Shown here piece after piece: positions 7,944-15,448 of a stretch of DNA of 64,000 bases. Source of the stretch: Lachnospiraceae bacterium (GTDB lineage Bacteria; Bacillota; Clostridia; Lachnospirales; Lachnospiraceae); contig BLLU01000249.1 of assembly GCA_011959105.1 (NCBI GenBank), positions 19,744 through 83,743 of the forward strand. Direction: 5' to 3'. Every line of letters starts with the position of its first letter. Position 1 is the stretch's first letter. The notes beneath the pieces were generated by a model. That model was given only the letters and a program-made list of their open reading frames with translations. It was not told the origin of the DNA and did not search any database. Made by a program: the position numbers and the translations under genes.

Positions 7944-9666
7944 GAAAATTACATTTCTCGCGATAAAGCAGGCACCGATACAAGCGATTATAGTTTTTCT
8001 ATGCCTGTTGATCTCTTCTGTACTTCCGGTGATAGAATTGGGCACGTTCAATCTTATTATCGCTTCAGTTATGGAAAGGGGCATAAAGATTCAGGCCATA
8101 TATATATTGCTGTATTTTTTGGCATCGGTATTGCTGCCCAATTTGTTTTACTTTCTTTATTCATATTTTGCGACGGATATAAAGGGGAGATTAGATCTTG
8201 TTCTGGCAGGCGATGCCTTATATAAATCCACAAGGATCAGTACAACACATATTGAAACCGGGGAAGGGGTAAACAATGCGTATCGCGCCAGCCAAACCCA
8301 GGAAAATGGTGTTGCGCAGGTTTTTTTTCGGCTTGTAGAATTAGTGTCTGTATGCGCCCAATTTATTCTGTTAATGTTCAGTTTGGGCGTGGCGGGTATT
8401 ATGCCCTCAATATCGGGAGTCCTGCTTTCGTTCGTAATGTACAGGGTAAAACATGGAATATCGGAAGAGAGCGCGCAATTCTATTGGGCTATGGAAGAAG
8501 ATAATAGATATGCGGATTGCATATATAATATGCTTAATAACAGGAATTATGCAGGGGAAATCAGATTATTCAATACATATGACTGGATTTTTAACAACTA
8601 CAGAACCAGAAAGAAACAGAACAATATAAAGGAATATAATTATATAAAGGGGGCACAGAGAAAAGGAAACAGAATAGAATGGCTGAAAATTGGGATACTT
8701 GCGGCTAATACGGTGGTGTATTGCGCATTGGTATACGGTGGTGTATTGTCAGCGGGAAAAGCAGTGACCTGCATTTACGCGACTACCAAAATATATGCGA
8801 TGATTGCGCAGATGGTAGAAAATTACGATCAGTTTACGATGCAGAAAATTATGATTGATGAATACAACAAATTACAGGAAAAAGAGGACGAATATATAGA
8901 AGATGCAGTTAATACAGAGAGTCCGTTGGCTATAAGTGTAAATGATCTGTATTACCGATATATCAATTCTTCTCACAATGTGTTGAACGGGGTATCCTTT
9001 TGCGTTAAAGCCGGTGAGAAAGTAGTATTGGTTGGTGAAAATGGATCGGGAAAGACTACATTGATACGTCTTCTTTTAGGGTTCGACGTTGCTCAGCATG
9101 GAGAGATCCTGTATAATTCTGTGCCTGTAAAAAAATGCCTGAAGTCCCTTCGTTCGAACACAACGATTATGGGGCAGAACTATTTTCAGTATGATTTGCC
9201 GCTCAGGGATAATATTGTTATAGGCGATACAGAAAACAGTGCTGACGAAAAAAAAATGGAGGATGTGATAAGTTGGGCTGGTTTGGAACAGGTAGTGAGA
9301 CATCTGGAAAAACAGCTGGATACTGAAATGATACAGGGGAATCAGCTCTCGGGAGGCGAATGGCAGAGGGTCGCGCTTGCCAGAATGAAATACCGGGAGA
9401 GAGGCTTTGTGGTTCTGGATGAACCTAACTCAGCGGTGGACGCGGAATATGAAATCAATCTATATAGAAAGATATTTAACATGGCCCGGGGAAAGACCAT
9501 GATAATCGTAAGCCATAGACTACCGATCTGTCAGATCGCGGATAAGATTATCGTAATGAAAAACGGAGAAGTCGCAGAGGTTGGAACACATTCCGAATTA
9601 ATACATAAGGAGAATGGCATCTACAGGCTCCTGTTTGAATCGCAGGCAAAGCTGTATGCAACTTGA
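7927..9666 (+). CDS. ABC exporter, fused membrane and ATPase domains (second subunit)
   Basis: This 579-residue protein has the same layout as its neighbour: membrane domain, then Walker A GENGSGKTT (near residue 371), signature LSGGEW (near 473), Walker B FVVLDEPNSAVD and H-loop SHRLP. ATG 7927 is chosen because GGAGG lies 5 nt upstream; it overlaps the previous gene by 17 bp, so translation is coupled. Both catalytic Glu residues are present, so neither site looks degenerate. A heterodimer with the preceding protein is inferred from adjacency. No peptidase domain is fused. Confidence 0.85.
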   Translation: MRASYKKITFLAIKQAPIQAIIVFLCLLISSVLPVIELGTFNLIIASVMERGIKIQAIYILLYFLASVLLPNLFYFLYSYFATDIKGRLDLVLAGDALYKSTRISTTHIETGEGVNNAYRASQTQENGVAQVFFRLVELVSVCAQFILLMFSLGVAGIMPSISGVLLSFVMYRVKHGISEESAQFYWAMEEDNRYADCIYNMLNNRNYAGEIRLFNTYDWIFNNYRTRKKQNNIKEYNYIKGAQRKGNRIEWLKIGILAANTVVYCALVYGGVLSAGKAVTCIYATTKIYAMIAQMVENYDQFTMQKIMIDEYNKLQEKEDEYIEDAVNTESPLAISVNDLYYRYINSSHNVLNGVSFCVKAGEKVVLVGENGSGKTTLIRLLLGFDVAQHGEILYNSVPVKKCLKSLRSNTTIMGQNYFQYDLPLRDNIVIGDTENSADEKKMEDVISWAGLEQVVRHLEKQLDTEMIQGNQLSGGEWQRVALARMKYRERGFVVLDEPNSAVDAEYEINLYRKIFNMARGKTMIIVSHRLPICQIADKIIVMKNGEVAEVGTHSELIHKENGIYRLLFESQAKLYAT

Positions 9667-9676
9667 ATATCGTATC

Positions 9677-10222
9677 ATGAGTATAAAACATCAATTGGGA
9701 GTGTCCTGTATTGGGTGGCCAATTGTAGACTACAGAGATATTTCCGAAGTGAGTAAGCATTTTCTTGCAGTCAAATCGATTGTTAATTGTCTGGAAATTC
9801 CTTTTATACCATATGATTGGTTATCTCGATTACAGGTACTGGTTGAACAGAATGAGATAAATGTCTACTCCATGCACTTGCCTAAAAACATAAACGGCGA
9901 ATCTGCGGCAGTACAGAATTATTTATTTCAGGTAATAAGGCGCGCGGTAAATATGCTTCATATTAAACATCTGGTGGTTCACCCCTGGGACGGGGAAGCA
10001 GAGAAAGGGCAGATTGTTCATCTGATGGATTTACCGATAACACATATCCATTTGCGTGGGTATTCACCTGATCTAAAGTACGCAAGGCTTTCAAAGTCCG
10101 GGGATATCGTTGACAACTTGATCCGTATAGTCCAACAAAAAGGATATGCGGGTAAGTTTACATTGGAATATCCTTATGATAATTATGGTTTGGCGGAGGA
10201 GGGAGATGAAATATTATTTTAA
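9677..10222 (+). CDS. Short xylose-isomerase-like TIM-barrel protein
   Basis: This product of about 181 residues begins at ATG 9677 (MSIKHQLG) or ATG 9656; neither has a good ribosome site. The pattern VYSMHLP, LVVHPWDGE, ITHIHLRGY and KFTLEYP matches the metal-site strands of the AP-endonuclease-2/xylose-isomerase-like barrel, including the final Glu. Family members are usually 250-300 residues, so this is a shortened barrel; the strand that normally carries the second Glu seems reduced. Its role in a RiPP cluster is unknown; a metal-dependent tailoring step is possible, but I do not assign a reaction. It overlaps the next gene by 17 bp. Confidence 0.65.
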   Translation: MSIKHQLGVSCIGWPIVDYRDISEVSKHFLAVKSIVNCLEIPFIPYDWLSRLQVLVEQNEINVYSMHLPKNINGESAAVQNYLFQVIRRAVNMLHIKHLVVHPWDGEAEKGQIVHLMDLPITHIHLRGYSPDLKYARLSKSGDIVDNLIRIVQQKGYAGKFTLEYPYDNYGLAEEGDEILF

Positions 10223-10946
10223 CACAAAATATGCGAATATGGCCATATCCACTGAAGGGGCAATTCATATTATCTTTAAGAGGAGTTGTGATTGTTTTGC
10301 GTCTGGCTTATTTGAAAGGGAATGCTTTTTTGGAGAATGCAGCTGCTTTGACGAATCCTCTTTTTCTGTTGAATATTGGAAAGAATATAATACAGGTTCT
10401 GTTACTTTAATTGACGAAGAAAAAATAAGAACATTGATAGAAGGGATATCAGAAGAGGATATCATGATAACAGGGGCCGGGTTATCAAATATTGCCGGTA
10501 TACCAACGCAGAGAGAATTGGAAGACAGCCTGTTCCTTAATGATCCGATAAAACTTTATGAATGTTGTACGAAGGATCCAAACAGGCTGATAGATATATT
10601 GCGTTTCTTTTATTGCAGGTTGTCTGTAACAAAACCAGCAAAAGCACATTATAAAATAAAGTCATTGCAGGAACGAAAAAATTTTGTAGTGGCTACCGAA
10701 AATTTAGATTTATTACATGAGAAATCCGGAGTTGAAGCAATACATATTCCCCGATCTGCATTTATGCTTGAAAATATTTGTTACAAGCGTGCTTTTCTAA
10801 TTGGAGTGGGTAATCCGTGCTGTCAAAGTATTTTAAAGGGGCTGGAGGAATCAGGAACTGCAATTTATGCAGTTTCAATCACAAAGCCCAACTTAAACGT
10901 TAAAAATTTCAAATGGTACTCGGGGAGTATTGAAAGTATTTTTTGA
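10206..10946 (+). CDS. Sirtuin-like (Sir2 family) protein with shortened zinc module
   Basis: This 246-residue protein starts at ATG 10206 behind GGAGGAGGG. Sir2 hallmarks appear in order: GAGLSNIAGIP (G90-A91-G92, NAD loop), KPAKAHYKIKSL, ATENLDLLHEKSG (N166, D168, H171), AIHIPRS (H180, at the catalytic His position), then LIGVGNPCC and a final SGSIESI. Only one Cys follows the catalytic His before the next Rossmann strand, so the usual four-Cys zinc module is missing or collapsed. A ~70-residue N-terminal region is Cys-rich (CDCF, ECFFGECSCF). Sirtuins use NAD to remove acyl groups or transfer ADP-ribose; the substrate here is unknown, and peptide tailoring or self-protection are inferences. 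Confidence 0.75.
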   Translation: MKYYFNTKYANMAISTEGAIHIIFKRSCDCFASGLFERECFFGECSCFDESSFSVEYWKEYNTGSVTLIDEEKIRTLIEGISEEDIMITGAGLSNIAGIPTQRELEDSLFLNDPIKLYECCTKDPNRLIDILRFFYCRLSVTKPAKAHYKIKSLQERKNFVVATENLDLLHEKSGVEAIHIPRSAFMLENICYKRAFLIGVGNPCCQSILKGLEESGTAIYAVSITKPNLNVKNFKWYSGSIESIF

Positions 10947-10957
10947 CTGGAGACAAA

Positions 10958-11653
10958 ATGTTAGAAAAAGGCAATGTAAAGATAGGAAAGGCATATTGTT
11001 ATATCTTTGATAAACAATTCCCAAATGATTTTTGCAAAACACTTATGTATGACTGTGAAAAAAGATTTCGGGAATTAGGCGATATTGTAGAGTTATCTTT
11101 TTCGGAATGGAAAAGACCCTTCTACGTATTTGAACTGGCGGAAGATAATGAAGCAGTATCTGGCAAAACATATGATAGATTAATAAAATGCAGGATCCAT
11201 ATAGGATATGAAGGCGAAATGCCAATGGTACATGAGGAGGCGCATATGATTGCGTTTCAAAAGATGGGGCAGATGCCGTATGCATGGTCAGAGGGATTTG
11301 CGGAATATATTGTTGCCAAGTATTTAGGCGGTATTGAGCAGTTGGGAGGAAAATATGGAAATTATACAGATTTGGACTATAGTAGCGGTATTGAGGTGAT
11401 ACTCTACTGCCTTACACATGATGATCAGAAATTATTTGATTATTTGAGAAAAAATAATATATTGTATGCGATGTCCTTGGCCAGTATTATTTTTTTCATT
11501 GAATCTGAGATGGGAAAGCATCAATTAGCACAAGTCCAATCACTTATTACAAAGGGCTTATTTGAGGAATTGAATGTTTTACTGACAGAAAAAGTGATAT
11601 ATCAGTGGGTAAGCTGGGTGAAAAATTTAAAACATACTAAAACTCAGAGGTGA
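10958..11653 (+). CDS. HExxH metallopeptidase-like protein
   Basis: The 231-residue product starts at ATG 10958 with GGAG 5 nt upstream. HEEAH (92-96) followed by WSEGFAEY (110-117) is the gluzincin pattern of the peptidase-MA-like families, where the Glu of SEG is the third zinc ligand. No signal peptide or membrane segment is obvious, so it acts inside the cell or is carried out by the exporters. As the cluster lacks a C39 domain or transglutaminase-type leader peptidase, this is the best candidate for leader removal or core trimming at or after LLG. That assignment rests on context. Confidence 0.7.
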   Translation: MLEKGNVKIGKAYCYIFDKQFPNDFCKTLMYDCEKRFRELGDIVELSFSEWKRPFYVFELAEDNEAVSGKTYDRLIKCRIHIGYEGEMPMVHEEAHMIAFQKMGQMPYAWSEGFAEYIVAKYLGGIEQLGGKYGNYTDLDYSSGIEVILYCLTHDDQKLFDYLRKNNILYAMSLASIIFFIESEMGKHQLAQVQSLITKGLFEELNVLLTEKVIYQWVSWVKNLKHTKTQR

Positions 11654-11655
11654 TC

Positions 11656-12567
11656 ATGAATTATAAATATAAGATTGGAAACCATTGTGTACAGATCGTG
11701 GATGAACTGGGATTATTAGACTTGGATTTTGATTTTTTTGAACTGGTGGATTCTGTCAACAAAGGGGATGTGATTTGCGTGATGAACCCCTTTGACGGTT
11801 GTGCATGTATTCCCAAAGGTTTATTGGAAATGCATGGAAAGTTAATTGAAGGACATTTAAGAGGGAAATTCTATTCGATTTTAGTGAATAGAAAAATAGT
11901 AATAGAATCAGACAAAAAAGAGAAACACATTAATGTTTATGTGGACAAGGGGTCTATTAACATCATGTCAGTATACAGCTTTTTTGTCTGTTTAAAGAAG
12001 CATGTCGTTTATATATTATCGAATAAGGGAAACGCCATATTGCATGGCGCCCTGGTGTATGACCCTCGCCGTATGGGAGCGTATATGATTTTGGGCGGGA
12101 GTGGCGGTGGAAAAAGTACGATAAGCTGGATGCTTTTACAATATGGACTGGAATTGCTGTCAGACGATATGGTGTTTATGGATGTAGATAGAGGTGAGAT
12201 CTGCGGCGGCGGAGGATATCTATATGTGACAAAGGATTTTGTGGAGCGATTTAATATTAAAGAGTATACAATTGTAAATCCCGGAAGGAAAAATAGAATA
12301 ACAGTCAATGATTGTGAAAAATCAAATGCTCAGATATTGTCTGTAATTCTTGCTTCGGGAGTATCGGATGAAAATGGATTGATTGTTTCTGATTCCGAAA
12401 CCGTTTATGAAGAGATGATGAATACACAAAAAGGTTGGATTGGATCTGACTGTAATATGGAAACTGTTAAAAGTATTATGAGGAGGTTAGCTTTCAACGT
12501 AAACGTATATAAAGTATTCTTAAATAGTGGGACGGCACATGATTTAAGGAATATTATACATGTATAA
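11656..12567 (+). CDS. HPr-kinase-like P-loop protein
   Basis: This 303-residue protein starts at ATG 11656 with GAGGTGATC just upstream, overlapping the stop of the peptidase gene region. A P-loop GGSGGGKST at about 147-155 and LLSDDMVFMD at about 168 match the HPr kinase/phosphorylase C-terminal fold, and the N-terminal ~120 residues resemble no domain I know. Relatives occur in Firmicute lasso-peptide clusters, where one has been shown to phosphorylate the peptide. By analogy it could phosphorylate one of the repeat Ser residues. Unlike true HprK it is tied to the RiPP operon rather than to catabolite control. Confidence 0.75.
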   Translation: MNYKYKIGNHCVQIVDELGLLDLDFDFFELVDSVNKGDVICVMNPFDGCACIPKGLLEMHGKLIEGHLRGKFYSILVNRKIVIESDKKEKHINVYVDKGSINIMSVYSFFVCLKKHVVYILSNKGNAILHGALVYDPRRMGAYMILGGSGGGKSTISWMLLQYGLELLSDDMVFMDVDRGEICGGGGYLYVTKDFVERFNIKEYTIVNPGRKNRITVNDCEKSNAQILSVILASGVSDENGLIVSDSETVYEEMMNTQKGWIGSDCNMETVKSIMRRLAFNVNVYKVFLNSGTAHDLRNIIHV

Positions 12568-12607
12568 TGCCGGTGGCTAAAAGCAAAACAGACAGGATGA
12601 AGCAAGT

Positions 12608-14227
12608 ATGGAAAAAGCAATCAGTCAATTATTCATAAAATTATATGGGAACGACAGCGCGCGAATATTAAAGGCAATACAAGATACAAACACCCGGTTT
12701 CTGACAGAGGAACTCCAGCTTTCATTGGACGGGGAGTTCTATTCGATATCGCGGAAGGCCCGCGTACTGCAAAGATTAAAAAACAGATGCTATCTGAAAG
12801 ATATAAAAGAAATGTTGAACTTTGCGGAAAATGAAAATATAAGGCTGGTTTTTTTAAAAGGCATATTTCTTGCGGCGGATCTATATCAAAAGATGGATTC
12901 CAGGCAGTCCAATGACATTGACTGCCTGATAGAACAAAAAAACTTTCTAAAATTACACTATTTCATTCTGCAATTAGGCTATGAAAGTGAGAATATAAGC
13001 CGGGATGACATAAAAAACGGAACATATCGTGAACAAATCGAAAATGAGCATAGCTGCTACAAAAAGGTGATTGGCAGGATTGCGTTGTCTATTGAAGTTC
13101 ATTGTTTCGCAATCAACGCAGGTAAAACTTTTGCCGAATCTGCGGATTTCTTTATAGAGCAGTCCGAGCCAAGGGATTTACTGGAATTGAAACCCTATTT
13201 GCTGAAAACAGAATGCAATCTTGTTTTTTTAATGATGCATTTTTTTAAGCATCTGCCGGTATATTATCTGCATAATTCAATTTTAGGGCAGCCAGTGAAA
13301 ATTAACCTTTCAAATCTGCGCGACATTGCTTTGCTGGTAAAAAAATACGGGCAGGTAATAGACTGGGAAACGGTGAGGGATCTGTCTAAAAGATTGATGG
13401 TGGTCAGTTACGTGGAAGCCGTTGCGCTTTTGGTTAATAAAATATTCGGCTCTGTTTTTGACGACAGGTTTTTGAATATGCTGGAGGAATGTAATGAATA
13501 CTCCAAACTCAATAAAGCAGAGTATGAAAGATATGGGCTGGGAAAATTTATGTGGCTGTTTGATGAGTTGGTAATCAGTCTAAAACAATTAAGCCCTTAT
13601 GATATTCTTGAGGGAAAGCTGTCTCGAATACCTGATCTGAGACGAGTGGCTGTCGGCCATATAAATGATCTGGAGCGGATTGGTAATGGCATGGTATTCA
13701 CTAAAGAGTTTCCCCTGCGTTTTGGTGGTACAGCGGAAGGCGCTGCAGCCCATCTGGTGGTAGAAATTTACGATAATGGCATGGATGTGTGTCTTAAAAC
13801 AGATCAAAAGCGTTGCTGCGTATATAAAGGAGAGGGAGATCTGTTTGATAAGGATGGCATAGAGATATTAGTGGTAAAAAAATGCTGCATAATACATAAA
13901 ATGTATACCATATTCGAAAAGGAAATGGAAAAGGGGTATGGTTTGGTTGAGACTTCACAAAATGACGAGCAGCAAACGATAAGAAATGTGGACAATGAAT
14001 TCGTTAAGTATGAAATAAACGATTATTTAGATGGTTTTACACTCAGACTGCGGATTTCGTTTTTGGCTTTAAGCATCTTATCGGAAGAAGAGGACGAATT
14101 CATTTTTAATGTGGGCTGCTTAATATCGAATCCTATTACCGAAAAATTTACAGGAAATTACAAATTATTTGATAATCAGGGAGATTTTTTTCATTTCAGG
14201 AATCTGCCCGGCGTGAAATTGGGATAA
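12608..14227 (+). CDS. Nucleotidyltransferase family 5-type protein with C-terminal beta domain
   Basis: The N-terminal ~350 residues match the minimal nucleotidyltransferase fold found in lasso and other RiPP clusters: FLKGIFLAADLY near residue 83, then RQSNDIDCLIEQ with D103 and D105 as metal ligands, then a helical part rich in conserved hydrophobics. The last ~180 residues form a separate beta-rich module (AAAHLVVEIYDNGMDVCLKTD, GDLFDKDGIEILVV) that resembles CBM9/DOMON-like sandwiches; I am unsure of this. Length 539 exceeds the usual ~380. A weak AGGA lies 10 nt before ATG 12608. It is the last gene of the AT-rich island and would transfer a nucleotide group to the peptide, or carry out a related reaction. 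Confidence 0.75.
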   Translation: MEKAISQLFIKLYGNDSARILKAIQDTNTRFLTEELQLSLDGEFYSISRKARVLQRLKNRCYLKDIKEMLNFAENENIRLVFLKGIFLAADLYQKMDSRQSNDIDCLIEQKNFLKLHYFILQLGYESENISRDDIKNGTYREQIENEHSCYKKVIGRIALSIEVHCFAINAGKTFAESADFFIEQSEPRDLLELKPYLLKTECNLVFLMMHFFKHLPVYYLHNSILGQPVKINLSNLRDIALLVKKYGQVIDWETVRDLSKRLMVVSYVEAVALLVNKIFGSVFDDRFLNMLEECNEYSKLNKAEYERYGLGKFMWLFDELVISLKQLSPYDILEGKLSRIPDLRRVAVGHINDLERIGNGMVFTKEFPLRFGGTAEGAAAHLVVEIYDNGMDVCLKTDQKRCCVYKGEGDLFDKDGIEILVVKKCCIIHKMYTIFEKEMEKGYGLVETSQNDEQQTIRNVDNEFVKYEINDYLDGFTLRLRISFLALSILSEEEDEFIFNVGCLISNPITEKFTGNYKLFDNQGDFFHFRNLPGVKLG

Positions 14228-14233
14228 GACATT

Positions 14234-15187
14234 TTAATCCTCCTCCACCTGCGAAGGCAGAATGTTTCCCTCGGCATCCAGAACATCGGAAGGTAAGTCG
14301 GAGCCTGCCACATTATAATGGGACAGAACGTTATGGTAATTTGGTGCCGCATACTCGGAAGAAAGGCCGGACCCGGGAAATTCCCGGGATCCGTCCTTTT
14401 TTGCTTCGAACGGAGCGGCAAGGGTTTCCAAAGCGCGGCGGCGGAAGGTTCCGGGGGTAAGGCCCGTCTGCTGCCGGAACTGGCGGCAGAAGTGCTCCAC
14501 GTTCCGATACCCGCAGGAATCGGCGATCTCCGACACAGGCTTTTCGGTATAGGCCAGCTGTTCCCGCGCCATGCGGATGCGGCTGGTGATCACATCGTCC
14601 ATACAGGAGACGCCAAACATTTTTTTGTATAAAATCTGCAGATATCCTGCGCTGAGATGAAGTTCCTCCGCCATGGACCGGATGCTCCAGGGTAGATAGG
14701 GGCTGTTGTAGATTTTTTTGTGCAGATGAAGCAGCTGCGGTGCGTGGGTACTGGTTTCCCGCCGGATGGTATCCTGCCGCAGACGCAAAAACAACACCTG
14801 GAGTAAATGGGAGATGGTCAGTTCGCTGTCGGCGGAGGACAGGGAAGTCTCCCAGGTCAGGAGTTTGAGCAGATTGTGGCAGTAGGCCGTGTCAGACACA
14901 GGAAACGGAACTCCCATCAGAGGGAACTGCGTCACCAGCGGGTCGTCCGAGGAGAAGCGCAGCCAGTCGTTTTGATAGGTCTCCCGGCAGGCCCGGTAGC
15001 AGATGGGCTGCCCGGGGGCATAGAGCATGGCCGTTCCGGCAGGGTATTCCTGCCATTGTCCCTCCAGCAGAAACTGTACCGGCGTGGATACCAGTAAGAG
15101 GGTATATTGCCCGGGGGCATTGGTCATTTCAAACAGGAAGTCGCTTGGGTGTACGGCGCTGTAGCCGATAAAATGTATGATGTTCAT
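14234..15187 (-). CDS. AraC-family transcriptional regulator
   Basis: This 317-residue protein has an N-terminal cupin-like sensor region (LYAPGQPICYRA) and a C-terminal double helix-turn-helix of AraC type (SIRSMAEELHLSAGYLQILYKKMFG; VSEIADSCGYRNVEHFCRQFRQQTGLTPGTFRRR). About 55 extra residues follow the second helix-turn-helix, encoded across a strong CCCGGGAA/TTCCCGGG palindrome at 14378-14397. It reads toward the RiPP island, ending 6 bp from its last gene, and diverges from the lipoprotein gene at 15449. It likely controls the sugar genes to its right rather than the island, inferred from its GC-rich composition. Confidence 0.85.
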   Translation of the reverse strand: MNIIHFIGYSAVHPSDFLFEMTNAPGQYTLLLVSTPVQFLLEGQWQEYPAGTAMLYAPGQPICYRACRETYQNDWLRFSSDDPLVTQFPLMGVPFPVSDTAYCHNLLKLLTWETSLSSADSELTISHLLQVLFLRLRQDTIRRETSTHAPQLLHLHKKIYNSPYLPWSIRSMAEELHLSAGYLQILYKKMFGVSCMDDVITSRIRMAREQLAYTEKPVSEIADSCGYRNVEHFCRQFRQQTGLTPGTFRRRALETLAAPFEAKKDGSREFPGSGLSSEYAAPNYHNVLSHYNVAGSDLPSDVLDAEGNILPSQVEED

Positions 15188-15314
15188 GAACTGCCTCCCG
15201 GGTGTGGAATCTTTTCTACAGTATAAGGCATGAGGAGTTGCGGGTCAATAAAAGATAAGTCACTTTTGAGGTTTGAATTTTATTACATCATAAGCCTGTA
15301 AACATAATATATAA

Positions 15315-15343
15315 TTGACGATTTTTTGACAGTGTGATATGGT
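15315..15343 (+). promoter_or_regulatory. Candidate sigma-A promoter for the lipoprotein/GH8 genes
   Basis: TTGACG (15315-15320), 17 bp, then TATGGT (15338-15343). It lies 106 bp before the start of the solute-binding lipoprotein gene in the divergent spacer next to the AraC gene. The rest of this ~260-bp spacer (15188-15448) is AT-rich and presumably holds the regulator sites. Confidence 0.45.
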
Positions 15344-15448
15344 ACAATATGGTAAAGGAAAAGGAGACAGCGAATTTGAGGACGGAAATCCGATGCGGGG
15401 CTGTATTCCCGGGAGCGGATATTGCCGTCAGTGAGGGGAGGAAAGGGT

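Noticed and set aside
11656..12567. HPr-kinase-like protein as the cell's true HprK
   Set aside because: It is embedded in the AT-rich RiPP operon, its N-terminal half does not resemble HprK, and relatives in lasso clusters are the closer analogy.
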